Part shown: piece after piece, positions 28,232 through 37,729 of the stretch
Layout of the letters: each line of letters opens with the position of its first letter
Position numbering within the stretch: position 1 is the stretch's first letter
IMG/VR virus record: IMGVR_UViG_3300045997_000193
Span: 1-45,343 of that record
DNA: 45,343 bases
From: a virus
Direction: 5' to 3' (one strand)
Notes under the pieces: model-generated
What the model was told of the DNA's origin: nothing
The model's database searches: none
Seen by the model: only the letters and a program-made list of their open reading frames with translations
Made by a program: the position numbers and the translations under genes

Positions 28232-31200
28232 CCCGTCACCTCGTAGTCGATGCGACCATCCTCGACGGTGATATCGACCTGCACGCCGCGCGCCGCGGTC
28301 GCCGCAATCGTGTCGGCGCCCGCGGTGAAATCCTCGCCCGCCTTGCCGAACTTCTCGACGATGGAATCGAGCGCCGACTGAATGAACTCGCGGTCGGTCT
28401 GCCCCGCCTCGATCAGCACGTCGGCCATCGCGTCCAGCTTCGATTGGACCGAGCCGTTCACCATCTCGATCTGCGCGAGGTATTCGCCGGCCGCCGCCTT
28501 CTGCTCTTCCGGCGAGAGCATGCCGAAGCTGCGCTCAAGCAGGGAGTTCAACAGGTCCGCATACTTGGCGACCTCGGCCGGGTCGGTGGCCGTCTGCAGC
28601 GCCTCGAACGCCGCCTGCGCCTGCCGCTGCAGATCGGCATAGAGTTCGTCCTCGGTCATCACCGACTCGCGAATCCGCTGCGCCGTGTCCTTGAACATCG
28701 AATCGACGTCGGCCTTCAGCGCCTTGATCTGCGCGATGACCGTGACCATCGCCCGCGCATAATCCGCCGACGCCGCGGTGAGTTTCTTCGTCGAGTCGAG
28801 CGTGCCGTCGAACGAGTCGGTCAGTTCCAACAGCGACTCGCGCGACTTGATGAAAACGTCGTAGGCGGTCTGCCCCGCCGCGGCCAGCATCTCGTCGGCC
28901 GCCTTCATCGGGTCGCCCATCGCGTCAAAAACGTCCGTCAACTCCTTGACCGCATTGGCAAAATCCAACGCCTCGCGAACCTGCTCTTCGGACGCCGTGC
29001 TCGCGACGACCGAGTTCAACGCGGCCGCGACCGCCGCCGGGAATTCGGACGCCTGCAGCGCCGACAGCAACGCCCGCTGCGATTCCAGCTGCAGCGCCGC
29101 TTCGAGCGCAGCGTCGTCGCGACCGACCGACTGATCCCAAACCCGGTAGGCGTCCGACCCGTTGACCTGCGCCAGCACCTTCAGCCGGTTCTCGGCGGTG
29201 CCTTTCGGGTCGGTGTCGAAGCCGATGCCGAACGCGAGCGAGCCCTTCCCGCCGAGCGCCTTCAGCGTGTCCTCGTAGGCGCGCGTAACGCCCTTCGCGA
29301 TGTCGCCGACCATCGCGTCCGCGGTCGCCGGCGTGAACAGGCGGCCCGACGAATCCAGCCCGCCGGTGACGAGGTCGCCGATGATCGCGGACCCGCCGCC
29401 CTTCGGCCCGCCCCGCTTGAACGCGCCGAGCGCCGACGCAATCGCCACCGCGCCGGCAATCCACGGTGCCGCCGCGCCGATCATCCCGAGCGCCCCGGTC
29501 ATCGCGCCGCCGGACAGGGACGACCCGAAGCCCAAGCTGCCGAGCATCCCGCCCAAACCGCCATTACCGCCGCCGAGCATCCCGCCGAGGTTGCCGAGCA
29601 GCCCGCCGCCGCCGCCGCCCGCGCCGCCGCCGCCGGTGATCCCACCGATGATCGAGTTCACGCCGCCCGCAATCGGCTGCACGATGGCCTGAATGATCGG
29701 CCGCAGCACCAGCGTGTTGAACATGTTCTTGAGCGTCTGCGTGAAATTCTTCGCGAAATCGGCGCCCGACTCGAACCCGCGCAGCAACGCATCCGTCAGC
29801 GAATCGCGAATCGAATCGGACGTCTTCTGCCATTCGTCCTTCGCCTTCTTCGCGCCCTCCTCCATCGCCTTCGCCGCGTCGCCTTTCGCCATCGACTCGC
29901 GCACCATCCGCAGCGCCTTGATCTGCTCGTCGAGCGCGGCATTGACCTCGGCGACGCCATCGCCGAACAGCACGTTCCCCTTCTGCGCCTCCAGCGTGGC
30001 GATGCGATAGTCGATCATCTCCGACGCGGTCAGGTTCATCGTCTCGGCCTGACGCACCAGCCCGTTCGTCGTTTCCTTGAGCGACCGCACCATCTTCGCA
30101 GAACTGCTATCAAGGTCGTTGAACTTCAAGGAAAATTCGGCGACGTGCTTCAGCGGCGTGCGCAGCGCAGCGTCGAGATCGGCCATCGCCTTCTTCGTCT
30201 CGGACGCAAGTTTCTTCGCGGCATCGGTCGCCTTCTTGTTCGATTCCGCGGTCTTGTCGAGTTCGCGCGTGACCTTCTGCATCGACGCCGCCTGCGCCGC
30301 CGACGCGCTCCCGGTGTTGTCGATCAGTTCCTTGATCGCCTGACCAGCGCGCACCGACGACGCGGCCATCTCGTCCATGCCCTTCGAGAACGCGACGCCG
30401 ACATCGCCCCATCGCCCCTCGGCAATGGCCGACATCATCTTGCCGAGCGTGCCGAGCGCGATGAGCACCAACCGCACCCCGTTGGTCAAGCCGACGAACG
30501 CGATACTGACAGCCGCAATCACGACCCGCATGCCATCGCCAGCCGCGCTCGCGCCATTCATTTCCTTCGACACGTCGAGGATGTAGCTCGCCATCGTCTG
30601 CAGCGTCGGCAGCAACGCCTCGGCGATGCGCATGAACCCGCCCTGCATCACCGTCGAAACCATCGTCAGCGTGTCGTTGAACGCCTCGGCCGCCTTCGCC
30701 GCCTCATCGGAAACGCCGTAGTATTCCTGCCAGAATCCGATCTGCTGCTGCAGCGCCTCGCTGCCCTGATTCAACATCGGGATCAGGTTCGCGCCCGCCT
30801 TGCCGAACAACTCCGTCGCGATGGCGACCTTCTGCGCGCCGTCCTGCATCGTCGCGAAACGGTCGGCGACCTGCTTGATCACTTCGGTCGCCGGGAGCAT
30901 GCCGCCGTTCACCGTGTCGCGAATCTGCACGCCGAGCCGCTTGAACATGTCGACTTGCTTCTCGCCACCGTCGTAGGCGAGCGTCATCGCCTGCGACAGC
31001 TTCTTCACCGCGACGTCCATCTCCTGCGTCGACACCCCCGCGAGTTGCGCCGCGGCGCGCATGCCGCCGAGTTCGTTCGCGGTGACGCCGGCAACCTGCG
31101 CCGCCTTGCCGAGCGCGTCCGCGTAGTCGATGGCGTCCTTGATCTGCTTCCCAAACGAACCGATGGCGGCGACGCCGACCATCGCACCGATGAAACCCTT

Positions 31201-31341
31201 CGCCGCGCTCGCCGCCGCCGAAAACGTCTTGGTGACGTTGCGCTCGAATTGCTTCGCCTGATAGCTGGCCTTGTCGAGCCCGCCGACGAACTCGGCCGTG
31301 TCCAGCGCCAGCGAAGCGACCAGCCGACCGAGCGATGCCAT
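28228..31341 (-). CDS. tail tape measure protein
   Basis: 1037 residues from ATG 31341, one base overlapping the chaperone-fusion stop (a TTG one codon earlier is possible). Its length sets the tail length. An N-terminal helical region (AKQFERNVTKTFSAAASAAK) precedes the tape-measure core (ALGKAAQVAGVTANELGGM, KKLSQAMTLAYDGG), membrane-like and coiled-coil stretches around 230-330, and a Gly-rich hydrophobic segment at about 560-620 (NSIIGGITGGGGAGGGG), followed by a helical C-terminal domain. At about 1.5 angstrom per residue this implies a tail of roughly 155 nm. Confidence 0.92.
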   Translation of the reverse strand: MASLGRLVASLALDTAEFVGGLDKASYQAKQFERNVTKTFSAAASAAKGFIGAMVGVAAIGSFGKQIKDAIDYADALGKAAQVAGVTANELGGMRAAAQLAGVSTQEMDVAVKKLSQAMTLAYDGGEKQVDMFKRLGVQIRDTVNGGMLPATEVIKQVADRFATMQDGAQKVAIATELFGKAGANLIPMLNQGSEALQQQIGFWQEYYGVSDEAAKAAEAFNDTLTMVSTVMQGGFMRIAEALLPTLQTMASYILDVSKEMNGASAAGDGMRVVIAAVSIAFVGLTNGVRLVLIALGTLGKMMSAIAEGRWGDVGVAFSKGMDEMAASSVRAGQAIKELIDNTGSASAAQAASMQKVTRELDKTAESNKKATDAAKKLASETKKAMADLDAALRTPLKHVAEFSLKFNDLDSSSAKMVRSLKETTNGLVRQAETMNLTASEMIDYRIATLEAQKGNVLFGDGVAEVNAALDEQIKALRMVRESMAKGDAAKAMEEGAKKAKDEWQKTSDSIRDSLTDALLRGFESGADFAKNFTQTLKNMFNTLVLRPIIQAIVQPIAGGVNSIIGGITGGGGAGGGGGGLLGNLGGMLGGGNGGLGGMLGSLGFGSSLSGGAMTGALGMIGAAAPWIAGAVAIASALGAFKRGGPKGGGSAIIGDLVTGGLDSSGRLFTPATADAMVGDIAKGVTRAYEDTLKALGGKGSLAFGIGFDTDPKGTAENRLKVLAQVNGSDAYRVWDQSVGRDDAALEAALQLESQRALLSALQASEFPAAVAAALNSVVASTASEEQVREALDFANAVKELTDVFDAMGDPMKAADEMLAAAGQTAYDVFIKSRESLLELTDSFDGTLDSTKKLTAASADYARAMVTVIAQIKALKADVDSMFKDTAQRIRESVMTEDELYADLQRQAQAAFEALQTATDPAEVAKYADLLNSLLERSFGMLSPEEQKAAAGEYLAQIEMVNGSVQSKLDAMADVLIEAGQTDREFIQSALDSIVEKFGKAGEDFTAGADTIAATAARGVQVDITVEDGRIDYEVTG

Positions 31342-32011
31342 CAATGACCTCTGCGGATAATGTGCTTCGGAACGTGCTGCGAAGCCTTGAAGAATTCCCG
31401 ATGGAACCGTTCAGCCAGCTGCGCCGACGTCTCCTCTTTCGCTTCCGCCCGCTCGAAAAACGGCATGAAATCGAGCGGCGTGGTGCGCCGCCCCTTCAAC
31501 GCCGCGACCGCAGCTGCGATGATGCCGGCGCGAATGTCCGCGCGGATTTCGCCGAACGGTTCCTTCGCGGCGAACATCATCCACTCCTGCATCTCGACCG
31601 CGGTCATCGTCTGCTCCAATTCGCCCACCGTCTTCCCGAGCGCCAACGCCAGCCGGAACAAAAACCGGCGTTGGTCCGTCAGTTTCCCGCGGCGCCCCCG
31701 GTGGTCAACCCGTTGACCTTGTTCGCCGGTTCCATGATCGCGCGCACATAAGGCCACGGCAACGCCATGATCTCGGCCAGCGCCTCGGCCGAATTCGGAT
31801 CGTAGACCGGCGAGCCGTCCTCGTTCACCAGCACCCGCGCCAGCGCCCGCGCAATCGCCGGCCGGTTGTCGCCGTCCTTCGTGTCGTCGGTCTGTTCGAG
31901 AATCTCGCCAACCGTCAGCATCCGGACGAACACCGGATCGGCCAGCCCTTCGACTTGAACGCGCACCGGCTTCGGTGAAGCGGCCGCGCGGAGCATCTCA
32001 CGAATGTTCAT
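31341..32011 (-). CDS. tail assembly chaperone fusion made by -1 frameshift
   Basis: Predicted 223-residue G-T-type product. Frame 0 gives 110 residues. At GGGAAAC (31682-31688) ribosomes slip back one base and add 113 residues in the -1 frame, beginning LTDQRRFLFRLALALGK and ending in IIRRGH. The extension has the LGKTVGELEQTMTAVEMQEW pattern of DUF4035-like tail assembly T proteins. Both frames are long and open, and the extension has no usable start of its own. The fusion bridges tail tube and tape measure during assembly. Confidence 0.85.
31679..32011 (-). CDS. tail assembly chaperone, short form
   Basis: 110 residues from ATG 32011 behind AAAGGAAGTC. Wraps the tape measure before tail-tube polymerisation. 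The sequence (PKPVRVQVEGLADPVFVRML, then a helical half with AEALAEIMALPWPYVRAIM) and position between major tail protein and tape measure fit lambda G-like chaperones. Most ribosomes should stop at TGA 31679-31681. A fraction shift into the -1 frame. Confidence 0.85.
   Translation of the reverse strand: MNIREMLRAAASPKPVRVQVEGLADPVFVRMLTVGEILEQTDDTKDGDNRPAIARALARVLVNEDGSPVYDPNSAEALAEIMALPWPYVRAIMEPANKVNGLTTGGAAGN
31682..31688 (-). other. -1 programmed frameshift site (GGGAAAC)
   Basis: On the minus strand the heptamer G-GGA-AAC is in phase (codons GGA, AAC) and is followed at once by the TGA of the short product. It matches the X-XXY-YYZ rule and differs in the last base from the GGGAAAG of lambda G/T. 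Confidence 0.85.
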
Positions 32012-32025
32012 GACTTCCTTTCAGG

Positions 32026-32901
32026 TTAGGGGGTGGGGGTGACTACGTTCTGCACCTTCGAAACGCGCAACACCGGATGCGCCGGGTCGGCCTTCGTGAT
32101 CTGGACGGTGAGAATCGAGCCGTCCTCGATCCATTGCTTGAGCACCGACGTCGCCACGTCGGCGTGCGTGCCCGTCACGTGCCCGAGCGCGCCGTTGAGG
32201 TCGAACCATGCCACCGGCGAGTTATCCGGCGACACGAGGTCGGCCGGCGTTCCCGAGCGCATCGCCAGCGTGACCCGATGCGTCGCGCCGTCGTCGAGGT
32301 TGAGCGTCGGGTTAGCGGCGATCGCCGCGGCATCCCAATGCACCGTCGGGAACGTCGTCGAGTAGACGTCGACCGGGAGTTCGCCCTCGGACGGGTCGAC
32401 GGCGGCCTCCAGCGCGGTGAGCCGCGCCGTGAGCCCGGTGATGTAGGAATGCAGCGACGCGGTATCCGCCTCGATGCGCGTCGCCCGCGCCGCCACGTTC
32501 GACGCCGCCACGTGCGCCGCCGATGCGTTGGTCTTCGCGATGTTGGCGTCGGCCTGCGCATCATCGGCCGCCGTCTGCGCGGCCGCCGCTGCAACGCCGG
32601 CCGAGTCGGCCGCCGTCTGCGCCGTCGTCGCCGCGCCGCGCGCCGCATCGGCCGATTGCTGCGCGATCACGACCGCCGCCGCCGCGGAGTCGGCCGTCGA
32701 CTGCGCACCATCCGCCGCCGTCGACACTTCCGCCACGCGCGCCGCAGCGTGATAGAGCACCGACAAAAACGCCTGCCACGCGAACTGCAGATCGTCGGGC
32801 TTGATGTAGCCGGTCGCCCCCTCGCCAACCGCGGGCTCCAACCGCGCGAGGATGTCGTCGGGAGTCGGCAATTGTTCCGGTGGAGTCGGGACGAAAGGCA
32901 T
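32026..32901 (-). CDS. coiled-coil tail protein with C-terminal strand domain
   Basis: 291 residues from ATG 32901 behind AGGTGTTCC. Residues 35-165 are a long Ala-rich heptad region (repeats of AQQSADAARGAATTAQTAAD type) forming a trimeric coiled coil. Residues 175-291 are a strand-rich domain (FPTVHWDAAAIAANPTL, GALGHVTGTHADV). The unusual place, between the major tail protein and the chaperone, suggests an extra tail decoration or fibre. A strong terminator precedes it, so it needs read-through or its own promoter. A copy of the dispersed motif (32866-32880) lies in its 5' end. Confidence 0.6.
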   Translation of the reverse strand: MPFVPTPPEQLPTPDDILARLEPAVGEGATGYIKPDDLQFAWQAFLSVLYHAAARVAEVSTAADGAQSTADSAAAAVVIAQQSADAARGAATTAQTAADSAGVAAAAAQTAADDAQADANIAKTNASAAHVAASNVAARATRIEADTASLHSYITGLTARLTALEAAVDPSEGELPVDVYSTTFPTVHWDAAAIAANPTLNLDDGATHRVTLAMRSGTPADLVSPDNSPVAWFDLNGALGHVTGTHADVATSVLKQWIEDGSILTVQITKADPAHPVLRVSKVQNVVTPTP

Positions 32902-32911
32902 GGAACACCTC

Positions 32912-32952
32912 TAGAAAAACCCCGCGCCGCCGCGGGAAACGGCGACGCGGGG
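32912..32952 (-). terminator. leftward terminator after the major tail protein gene
   Basis: CCCCGCG/CGCCG pairs with CGGCG/GCGCGGGG around a short loop. On the minus strand it is followed by TTTTTC. It probably lets the capsid-to-tail-tube genes be made in larger amount than the genes that follow. Confidence 0.85.
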
Positions 32953-32963
32953 GAACCGCTTGC

Positions 32964-33635
32964 TTACGGGGTGACGGCCGCCGGCTCGATGAACGTCGGG
33001 GCGCCGGTGATGCGCAGCGACACCGACGACGAGAGCACCGTATCCACGCCGCCCGACATGGTGATCTGCCGCACCAGCGCCTGAAAAACGTAGGCGCCCA
33101 TGTTGTCCGGAAGCGTGACCCGAATCCAGATCGGCTTGCCGGATGCCTTCGCATCCATCAGCGCCTTCTGCGATTCGTCGGTCGGAACGTAGTTCATGTC
33201 GAAATCGAACGTCCCGAAATCCTGCAGCCCGGTGCGGTATTCCTTCGCCTCGGAGCAGATGGTCGTGACGTCGATCTCGGACGCCTGCCCGTTGAACCCG
33301 TTGAACGTCTTCGTTTCGCAGAGTTGCGCCCAATCGACGAGTTCCACCGACGCGGCCGAGTCGTCGGTTTCCCCGGTCGTGTCGGACCCGACCATCTCGG
33401 CCGTGCCGGCGGCAGCGGTGCCGGTCGGCTTCAGCGGAAACGACATGCCGACCAGCGGAGCAATCGTCGACGTCTTGATGTAGGCGACGTCGCCGAGTTC
33501 CCACGCCTCGTTGGCCTTCGTCAGAACGGCCGGCTTGGCGGCAGAAATCTCGACAGTAGAGATCGCCGTTTGCTTCCCGGTTTCGACTTCGATCTTCAGC
33601 CCTTGCGAGCTGACGGCTTTCGACTTGAATGCCAT
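32964..33635 (-). CDS. major tail (tube) protein
   Basis: 223 residues from ATG 33635 behind CGGAGGGCATC. The pattern GDVAYIKTSTIAPLVGMSFP, the acidic loop GSDTTGETDDSAASVELVDW, and FNGFNGQASEIDVTTICSEAKEYRTGLQDFGTFDFD match the phage tail tube fold. The C-terminal ALVRQITMSGGVDTVLSSSV strand region is normal. The position before the frameshifted chaperone and the strong terminator afterwards support the call. Confidence 0.85.
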   Translation of the reverse strand: MAFKSKAVSSQGLKIEVETGKQTAISTVEISAAKPAVLTKANEAWELGDVAYIKTSTIAPLVGMSFPLKPTGTAAAGTAEMVGSDTTGETDDSAASVELVDWAQLCETKTFNGFNGQASEIDVTTICSEAKEYRTGLQDFGTFDFDMNYVPTDESQKALMDAKASGKPIWIRVTLPDNMGAYVFQALVRQITMSGGVDTVLSSSVSLRITGAPTFIEPAAVTP

Positions 33636-33702
33636 GATGCCCTCCGTAGCCCTTCCGGGCGGTTGTGCCTTGCGGCGAAATTGCGGCAATCGCGCCGCGC
33701 GT

Positions 33703-34161
33703 TTACAGGGGCGGCAACGCCGCCTCGTTCTGGTGAATCGAGTAGTCCAACATCCGCCGGAACACCCGCGTCTCCGGCTCGTAGCCATCCATGTCCATCA
33801 CCTGCAACGCCGGATACGGGAACCCGTCCATGACCTCGGTGACGAGGTCGCGCAGCAACAGCATGTCGATCATTGTCGCAGCAAAAACGTCGATGCGAAA
33901 CCGCCAGATATTCAGCGACGAGCGACCGCAGATCGTGTTGTCCGGACCCCCGCCGACGTTGGCATAGCGGATGCATGGATACACCGGACGCTCCGGCAGG
34001 ATCACCGGGTGCGCGCGGCCCGCGACCAGCGGCGCCAGCCGGTCATGCAACGCCAGCGACAGCAACAGCATCGGTGGGCTCGGCGTCGGAACCGGCGGCT
34101 CCGGCGAGCCCGCGACCGCGTCGAACGCCGAGGAAAACGAAGTGTCGAACTCGCCGCTCAT
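33703..34161 (-). CDS. tail terminator / DUF3168-like protein
   Basis: 152 residues from ATG 34161, overlapping the gp10-like stop as ATGA. Shows LSLALHDRLAPLVAGRAHPV and an IDVFAATMIDMLLLRDLVTEVMDGF helix-strand core, as in phage tail terminators that cap the tube and join it to the head. Located directly before the tail tube gene. Confidence 0.75.
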   Translation of the reverse strand: MSGEFDTSFSSAFDAVAGSPEPPVPTPSPPMLLLSLALHDRLAPLVAGRAHPVILPERPVYPCIRYANVGGGPDNTICGRSSLNIWRFRIDVFAATMIDMLLLRDLVTEVMDGFPYPALQVMDMDGYEPETRVFRRMLDYSIHQNEAALPPL

Positions 34162-34619
34162 TTCACGAACTGATCCCAATTCGACTTAAACGCCTTCAGC
34201 AACTGCTTCGCGAGCGACTGCTTGAGCGACGCGAACGCCCGGGACTGCGCCCCCTGATCGGCAATCGCCCGCGTCAGCAGGTTCTTCGCCGGCACCTGCG
34301 TGCCGTCACGATGCGTGAACCCGAACTCGTGGAACCACCAATAGAACGGATCGTCGCCCGACTTGATCTGCTTTACCGTGCCGTGCCGCACGCCGATTTC
34401 ATATTCCGGCGTGCGCTTGCGCGCGACCGCGACGCCGCGCAGGAACGCGCCGGAGTCGACCAGCCCCGCCGACCGGATGTTCTCTTTGAACTGGTCGGCG
34501 ATGCGCGCCGCGCCGGCCCGCGTCGCCTTGTAACTCACCGACTTCAGATCGCGCTCGGACAGCGCGCCCATCGCGCGCGCGACCTGATCCATCGGCGGCA
34601 TCTTGAACGTGATCTTCAC
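34158..34619 (-). CDS. HK97 gp10-like tail-completion protein (GTG start)
   Basis: 153 residues from GTG 34619, overlapping the upstream TGA. Contains the family features MDQVARAMGALSERDLKSV, a basic segment (ATRAGAARIADQFKENIRSA), and GDDPFYWWFHEFGFTHRDGT near 90-110, common to HK97-gp10-family neck proteins. It sits between the head-tail adaptor and the tail terminator. Confidence 0.85.
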   Translation of the reverse strand: MKITFKMPPMDQVARAMGALSERDLKSVSYKATRAGAARIADQFKENIRSAGLVDSGAFLRGVAVARKRTPEYEIGVRHGTVKQIKSGDDPFYWWFHEFGFTHRDGTQVPAKNLLTRAIADQGAQSRAFASLKQSLAKQLLKAFKSNWDQFVK

Positions 34620-34963
34620 GGCGTATTGTCGTTGTCGATGCGCTTCGCCAGCAACGTCAGCGTGCGCCGCGCCATATTCGGTTCAAGCACCGTCTGCAGA
34701 TCGTAACGCCCGCCCTGCGGCGAGAGCACCTGCGCCCAATCGTGCGCGTTCAACTGCTGGTGCGGCAGGTAACGGATGACGATCTTCGTGTCGACGCGGT
34801 CGATGTGGTGCTCGGCGCCGAACATTTCGCGACCGTTCACCGGACCGACGTCGGCCCAACATTCGAACAGCGGCATCAGCTGCACATGCTGTTGCCCGAG
34901 CGCGTCGAGCCCCGCCTTGCGGCGCATGAACTTGACACGATGACGAGCCGGCCCGGATTTCAT
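34616..34963 (-). CDS. head-tail adaptor / head closure protein
   Basis: 115 residues from ATG 34963, overlapping the upstream stop as ATGA. Matches the small beta-barrel head-tail adaptor (SPP1 gp16-like): VKFMRRKAGLDALGQQHVQL, FECWADVGPVNGREMFGAEH and VDTKIVIRYLPHQQL, DWAQVLSPQGGRYDLQ. Normal length. Confidence 0.85.
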   Translation of the reverse strand: MKSGPARHRVKFMRRKAGLDALGQQHVQLMPLFECWADVGPVNGREMFGAEHHIDRVDTKIVIRYLPHQQLNAHDWAQVLSPQGGRYDLQTVLEPNMARRTLTLLAKRIDNDNTP

Positions 34964-35529
34964 GCGTAGCTCAAGTTCGCCCACGACGCGAGCAGGTGCA
35001 ACGGCAGGAACGCGGCATCCTCCACCTTCGCGTAGTTCGCCAACTCGCGGACCTCATACATCGCCGCCGCCGCGACCAGCACGAACTGCCGCACGTCGGC
35101 CGGCGTCTCGGCCCACGTCTCGTAGCCGCCGCCGAGCAACAGCTTGTGCTCGCGCACCGCCCCGCCGTCCGCAACGCATTCGCACCGGCAGTAACGCTGC
35201 AGATCGACGAACAGCCCCGGAGTCCGCTCATGGTGGTTGTAGTCGAGCCGCCAATCCGACGCGAACGGAACGTCGGCGCCGACCAGATCGGTGACCTTGA
35301 GCTTCCGCACGAACCCGCGCTTATAGGCGAACCCCATCGTCATGCTGCCGACGTAGACCCGCTCCGACGCGACGACGTCCCGGTCGAGCGCGTGCTCGGC
35401 CGCGTCGAGCGCCGCCTCGAGATATTGCTTCAACAGCGGGTCCTCGATGGCGTGCTCGATGCGCGAGTGCGCCTTGAACACCGGCAACGCCGCGTCGACG
35501 AACGCCTGCACTTCGCGCGTGATCGACAT
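34960..35529 (-). CDS. gp6-like head-tail connector
   Basis: 189 residues from ATG 35529 (an ATG at 35568 overlapping the portal stop is an alternative). A helical connector with SRIEHAIEDPLLKQYLEAAL, a strand insertion, and a C-terminal helical pair (PADVRQFVLVAAAAMYEVRE). Binds below the portal to form the neck. Its length and position next to the adaptor fit HK97 gp6-type proteins. Confidence 0.8.
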   Translation of the reverse strand: MSITREVQAFVDAALPVFKAHSRIEHAIEDPLLKQYLEAALDAAEHALDRDVVASERVYVGSMTMGFAYKRGFVRKLKVTDLVGADVPFASDWRLDYNHHERTPGLFVDLQRYCRCECVADGGAVREHKLLLGGGYETWAETPADVRQFVLVAAAAMYEVRELANYAKVEDAAFLPLHLLASWANLSYA

Positions 35530-35557
35530 CAACCGCCAGCCGCCGTAAACGGGCAGG

Positions 35558-37729
35558 TTACGGTGCATCGCCGGCCTCCATGAACGTATCCCACGCGCCG
35601 TCGGCCGCCACCCGCGGCGCGTCCATCGTCTTCCGCTTGGCAATCCACACGCGACCGTCCTTGCGCACCAGATCGTTCAGGTGGTAGGTGCGGCCAGCGA
35701 CGAACACCCCGCGCCAGTTCAACCCGAGCGCGACGCGGCCGTCCTTGCCGTCGGCCCCCCGCTTCACGATCAGCCGCCACGAATCCACCGCCGCCGCCGT
35801 CCCCGGCTTGCCGGTCGGCTTGTCGCACTTCGCGACCCAAACCGAGCCGTCATGGGTGACCTGATCGCCCCGAGCGTAGTCGACCGCCGCCGTCCAGACC
35901 CCCCGGTGCTCGTTCTTCACGACCAACTCGCCGGTGCCATCCCGGCCATCGGCCCCGGGCGGCCCCGCCGCGCCGTCCGCACCCCGCTCGCCCGCCGGCC
36001 CCGCCGGTCCGGGCGCACCGGGCTCGCCCGCCGGCCCCTGCGGCCCCGTAGCGCCCGCAGGCCCCGCGGGACCTACCTGACCAGCCTGACCGTCCGCGCC
36101 GCGCTCTCCGGGCTCGCCTTGCGGCCCCTGCGGCCCCTGCGGCCCGGGATCGCCGCGCGGCCCCGGCAATCCATCCGCGCCCCGCTCGCCCTGTGGCCCC
36201 GGCAGCCCGTCGAGCCCGCGCTCGCCCTGCGGCCCCGCCGGCCCCGCCGGCCCCGCCGGCCCCGGAACCGGCGCCCGCGCCACGGCCTCCGCGATGACCT
36301 CACGCGCCGCACCGACCTCCTCGGCCAGCATCCGCACCGCCGCCGGGATGCCGCGCTTCCGCGCAACACCGGCAACGCGCGCCGACCACGAACGGCCCGC
36401 GTCGGCGTTGTCGTCGCCACCCGCATCGGGATCATCGTCGGGATCATCATCCGGCGGCACCGGAGCGGCCGGAACAACTGCCGGTGCCGGCCCCTTCGCC
36501 GCCATCGACAGCGGGACGTATTGCATCTGCACCAGCGGCTCGTCGCCGCCCTTCAGCTTCGCCTCGCCTTCCTTCGCCCGCACGTCGTTGATCGACAGCC
36601 AGCCCGACGAGAGCGCCGACTGATACGCGGTGAACCGAACGTCCATCTCGGTCCGCAACAGCGCATTCACGTCGAACTCGATGTAGACGTCCGCGGCCAG
36701 ATCGAACGCGCGCGCGAACCGCGCCTCCAACGCTTCGAGATGATAGGACAGGCACCCCGAGTAGTAGGTGCGCATCATCTGCTCGGAATTGCGGTAGCTC
36801 GCCTTCGTCAGATCACCGAGCAGGAACGTCGGCACCCGGAACACCCGCGCGACGTCCTCGATGGACCAGCGCAACTGCTCGATCAACTGCGCGTCGACCG
36901 CCGTCATCGTGAGCGGTTTCCATTCCAGCCCGGACCCGAGCACCGCCGTGCGCCCCTGCCCGCCCGCACCGTAGCTCCGCTCCCAATCCGTCTTCAGCCG
37001 CTCGGCGAGTTCCTTGTCGATCTTCCCCGGAGCCGTCAGCACGCCCGCCGGCCGCGCCGAGTTCTGGAAAAAGTTCTGCGACGCTGCGGTGATCCCCGCA
37101 CCGACCGCCGCCGACATCGCGGCCGCGAACATCGGCGACACGCCGACCAGCGGATGATCCACGGTCATGACGCGGTGATGCATGATGTCGCGCGCCGGCA
37201 GAATCCAACGGTCCTCGTTCCCAATCCCCGTCAACGGGTGCGACTGCGAACGATTCAACTGGTAGTAGACCGAGCCGTCCTCCGCGACCAGCGGCGTGAC
37301 GTAGCTCGGATTCAGCACATGCATCTCGGACACGACGCCACGGTCGTCCCGGATCAGGTAGACGTAGGCATTCCCCGCGAGCAGCACCGACACCTTCAGC
37401 TGCTGAATGAAATCGACCGTCGTCTGGTAGTGATTCGGGGAACGCAACAGCCGGTCAATCGGATGCCGCGGTTGCAACTCGCGCCCGCCATCCTCACGCG
37501 ACCGCCAAACCCGCACCGGCAACTTGCCGATGTCGGAACTGATCACGTTGATGCAGGCATAGACCGCAGAAAACGCCAACAGCGAAACCGGATTGGCGCA
37601 AGAGAGATTCCGCTGCCACGCACCGAGAAACGGCTCGTGAATCGACGGCAGCAATGGCGAACCCGGAACATTCGGCAACCGAGTGGTCACCGGGAACAGC
37701 GCAGCCTTCAGTTTAGCCCACGGTCCCAT
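35558..37729 (-). CDS. portal protein fused to collagen-like stalk and C-terminal modules
   Basis: 723 residues from ATG 37729 behind AGGGCAGAAG. Residues 1-412 are a full HK97-family portal ([57 protein letters not shown]). After an acidic linker (DDDPDDDPD) and a helical region (445-487) come 37 uninterrupted Gly-X-Y triplets (490-600), then two related modules at about 608-655 and 671-717 ([20 protein letters not shown] and [20 protein letters not shown]), like small chitin-binding-type/carbohydrate-binding repeats. The extension would extend from the dodecameric portal, perhaps outside the neck. The frame is open throughout, so it is a true fusion. Confidence 0.92.
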   Translation of the reverse strand: MGPWAKLKAALFPVTTRLPNVPGSPLLPSIHEPFLGAWQRNLSCANPVSLLAFSAVYACINVISSDIGKLPVRVWRSREDGGRELQPRHPIDRLLRSPNHYQTTVDFIQQLKVSVLLAGNAYVYLIRDDRGVVSEMHVLNPSYVTPLVAEDGSVYYQLNRSQSHPLTGIGNEDRWILPARDIMHHRVMTVDHPLVGVSPMFAAAMSAAVGAGITAASQNFFQNSARPAGVLTAPGKIDKELAERLKTDWERSYGAGGQGRTAVLGSGLEWKPLTMTAVDAQLIEQLRWSIEDVARVFRVPTFLLGDLTKASYRNSEQMMRTYYSGCLSYHLEALEARFARAFDLAADVYIEFDVNALLRTEMDVRFTAYQSALSSGWLSINDVRAKEGEAKLKGGDEPLVQMQYVPLSMAAKGPAPAVVPAAPVPPDDDPDDDPDAGGDDNADAGRSWSARVAGVARKRGIPAAVRMLAEEVGAAREVIAEAVARAPVPGPAGPAGPAGPQGERGLDGLPGPQGERGADGLPGPRGDPGPQGPQGPQGEPGERGADGQAGQVGPAGPAGATGPQGPAGEPGAPGPAGPAGERGADGAAGPPGADGRDGTGELVVKNEHRGVWTAAVDYARGDQVTHDGSVWVAKCDKPTGKPGTAAAVDSWRLIVKRGADGKDGRVALGLNWRGVFVAGRTYHLNDLVRKDGRVWIAKRKTMDAPRVAADGAWDTFMEAGDAP
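35930..36262. repeat. collagen-coding repeat in the portal gene
   Basis: Plus-strand units of the type GGCCCCGCC / GGCCCCTGC code on the minus strand for 37 uninterrupted Gly-X-Y triplets rich in GPA, GPQ, GER and GAD. GC is even higher than in the neighbouring genes. Confidence 0.9.

Noticed and set aside
28444-31347. 967-residue plus-strand open frame opposite the tape measure gene
   Set aside because: Same antisense artefact of high GC codon use, with no motif and no ribosome binding site.
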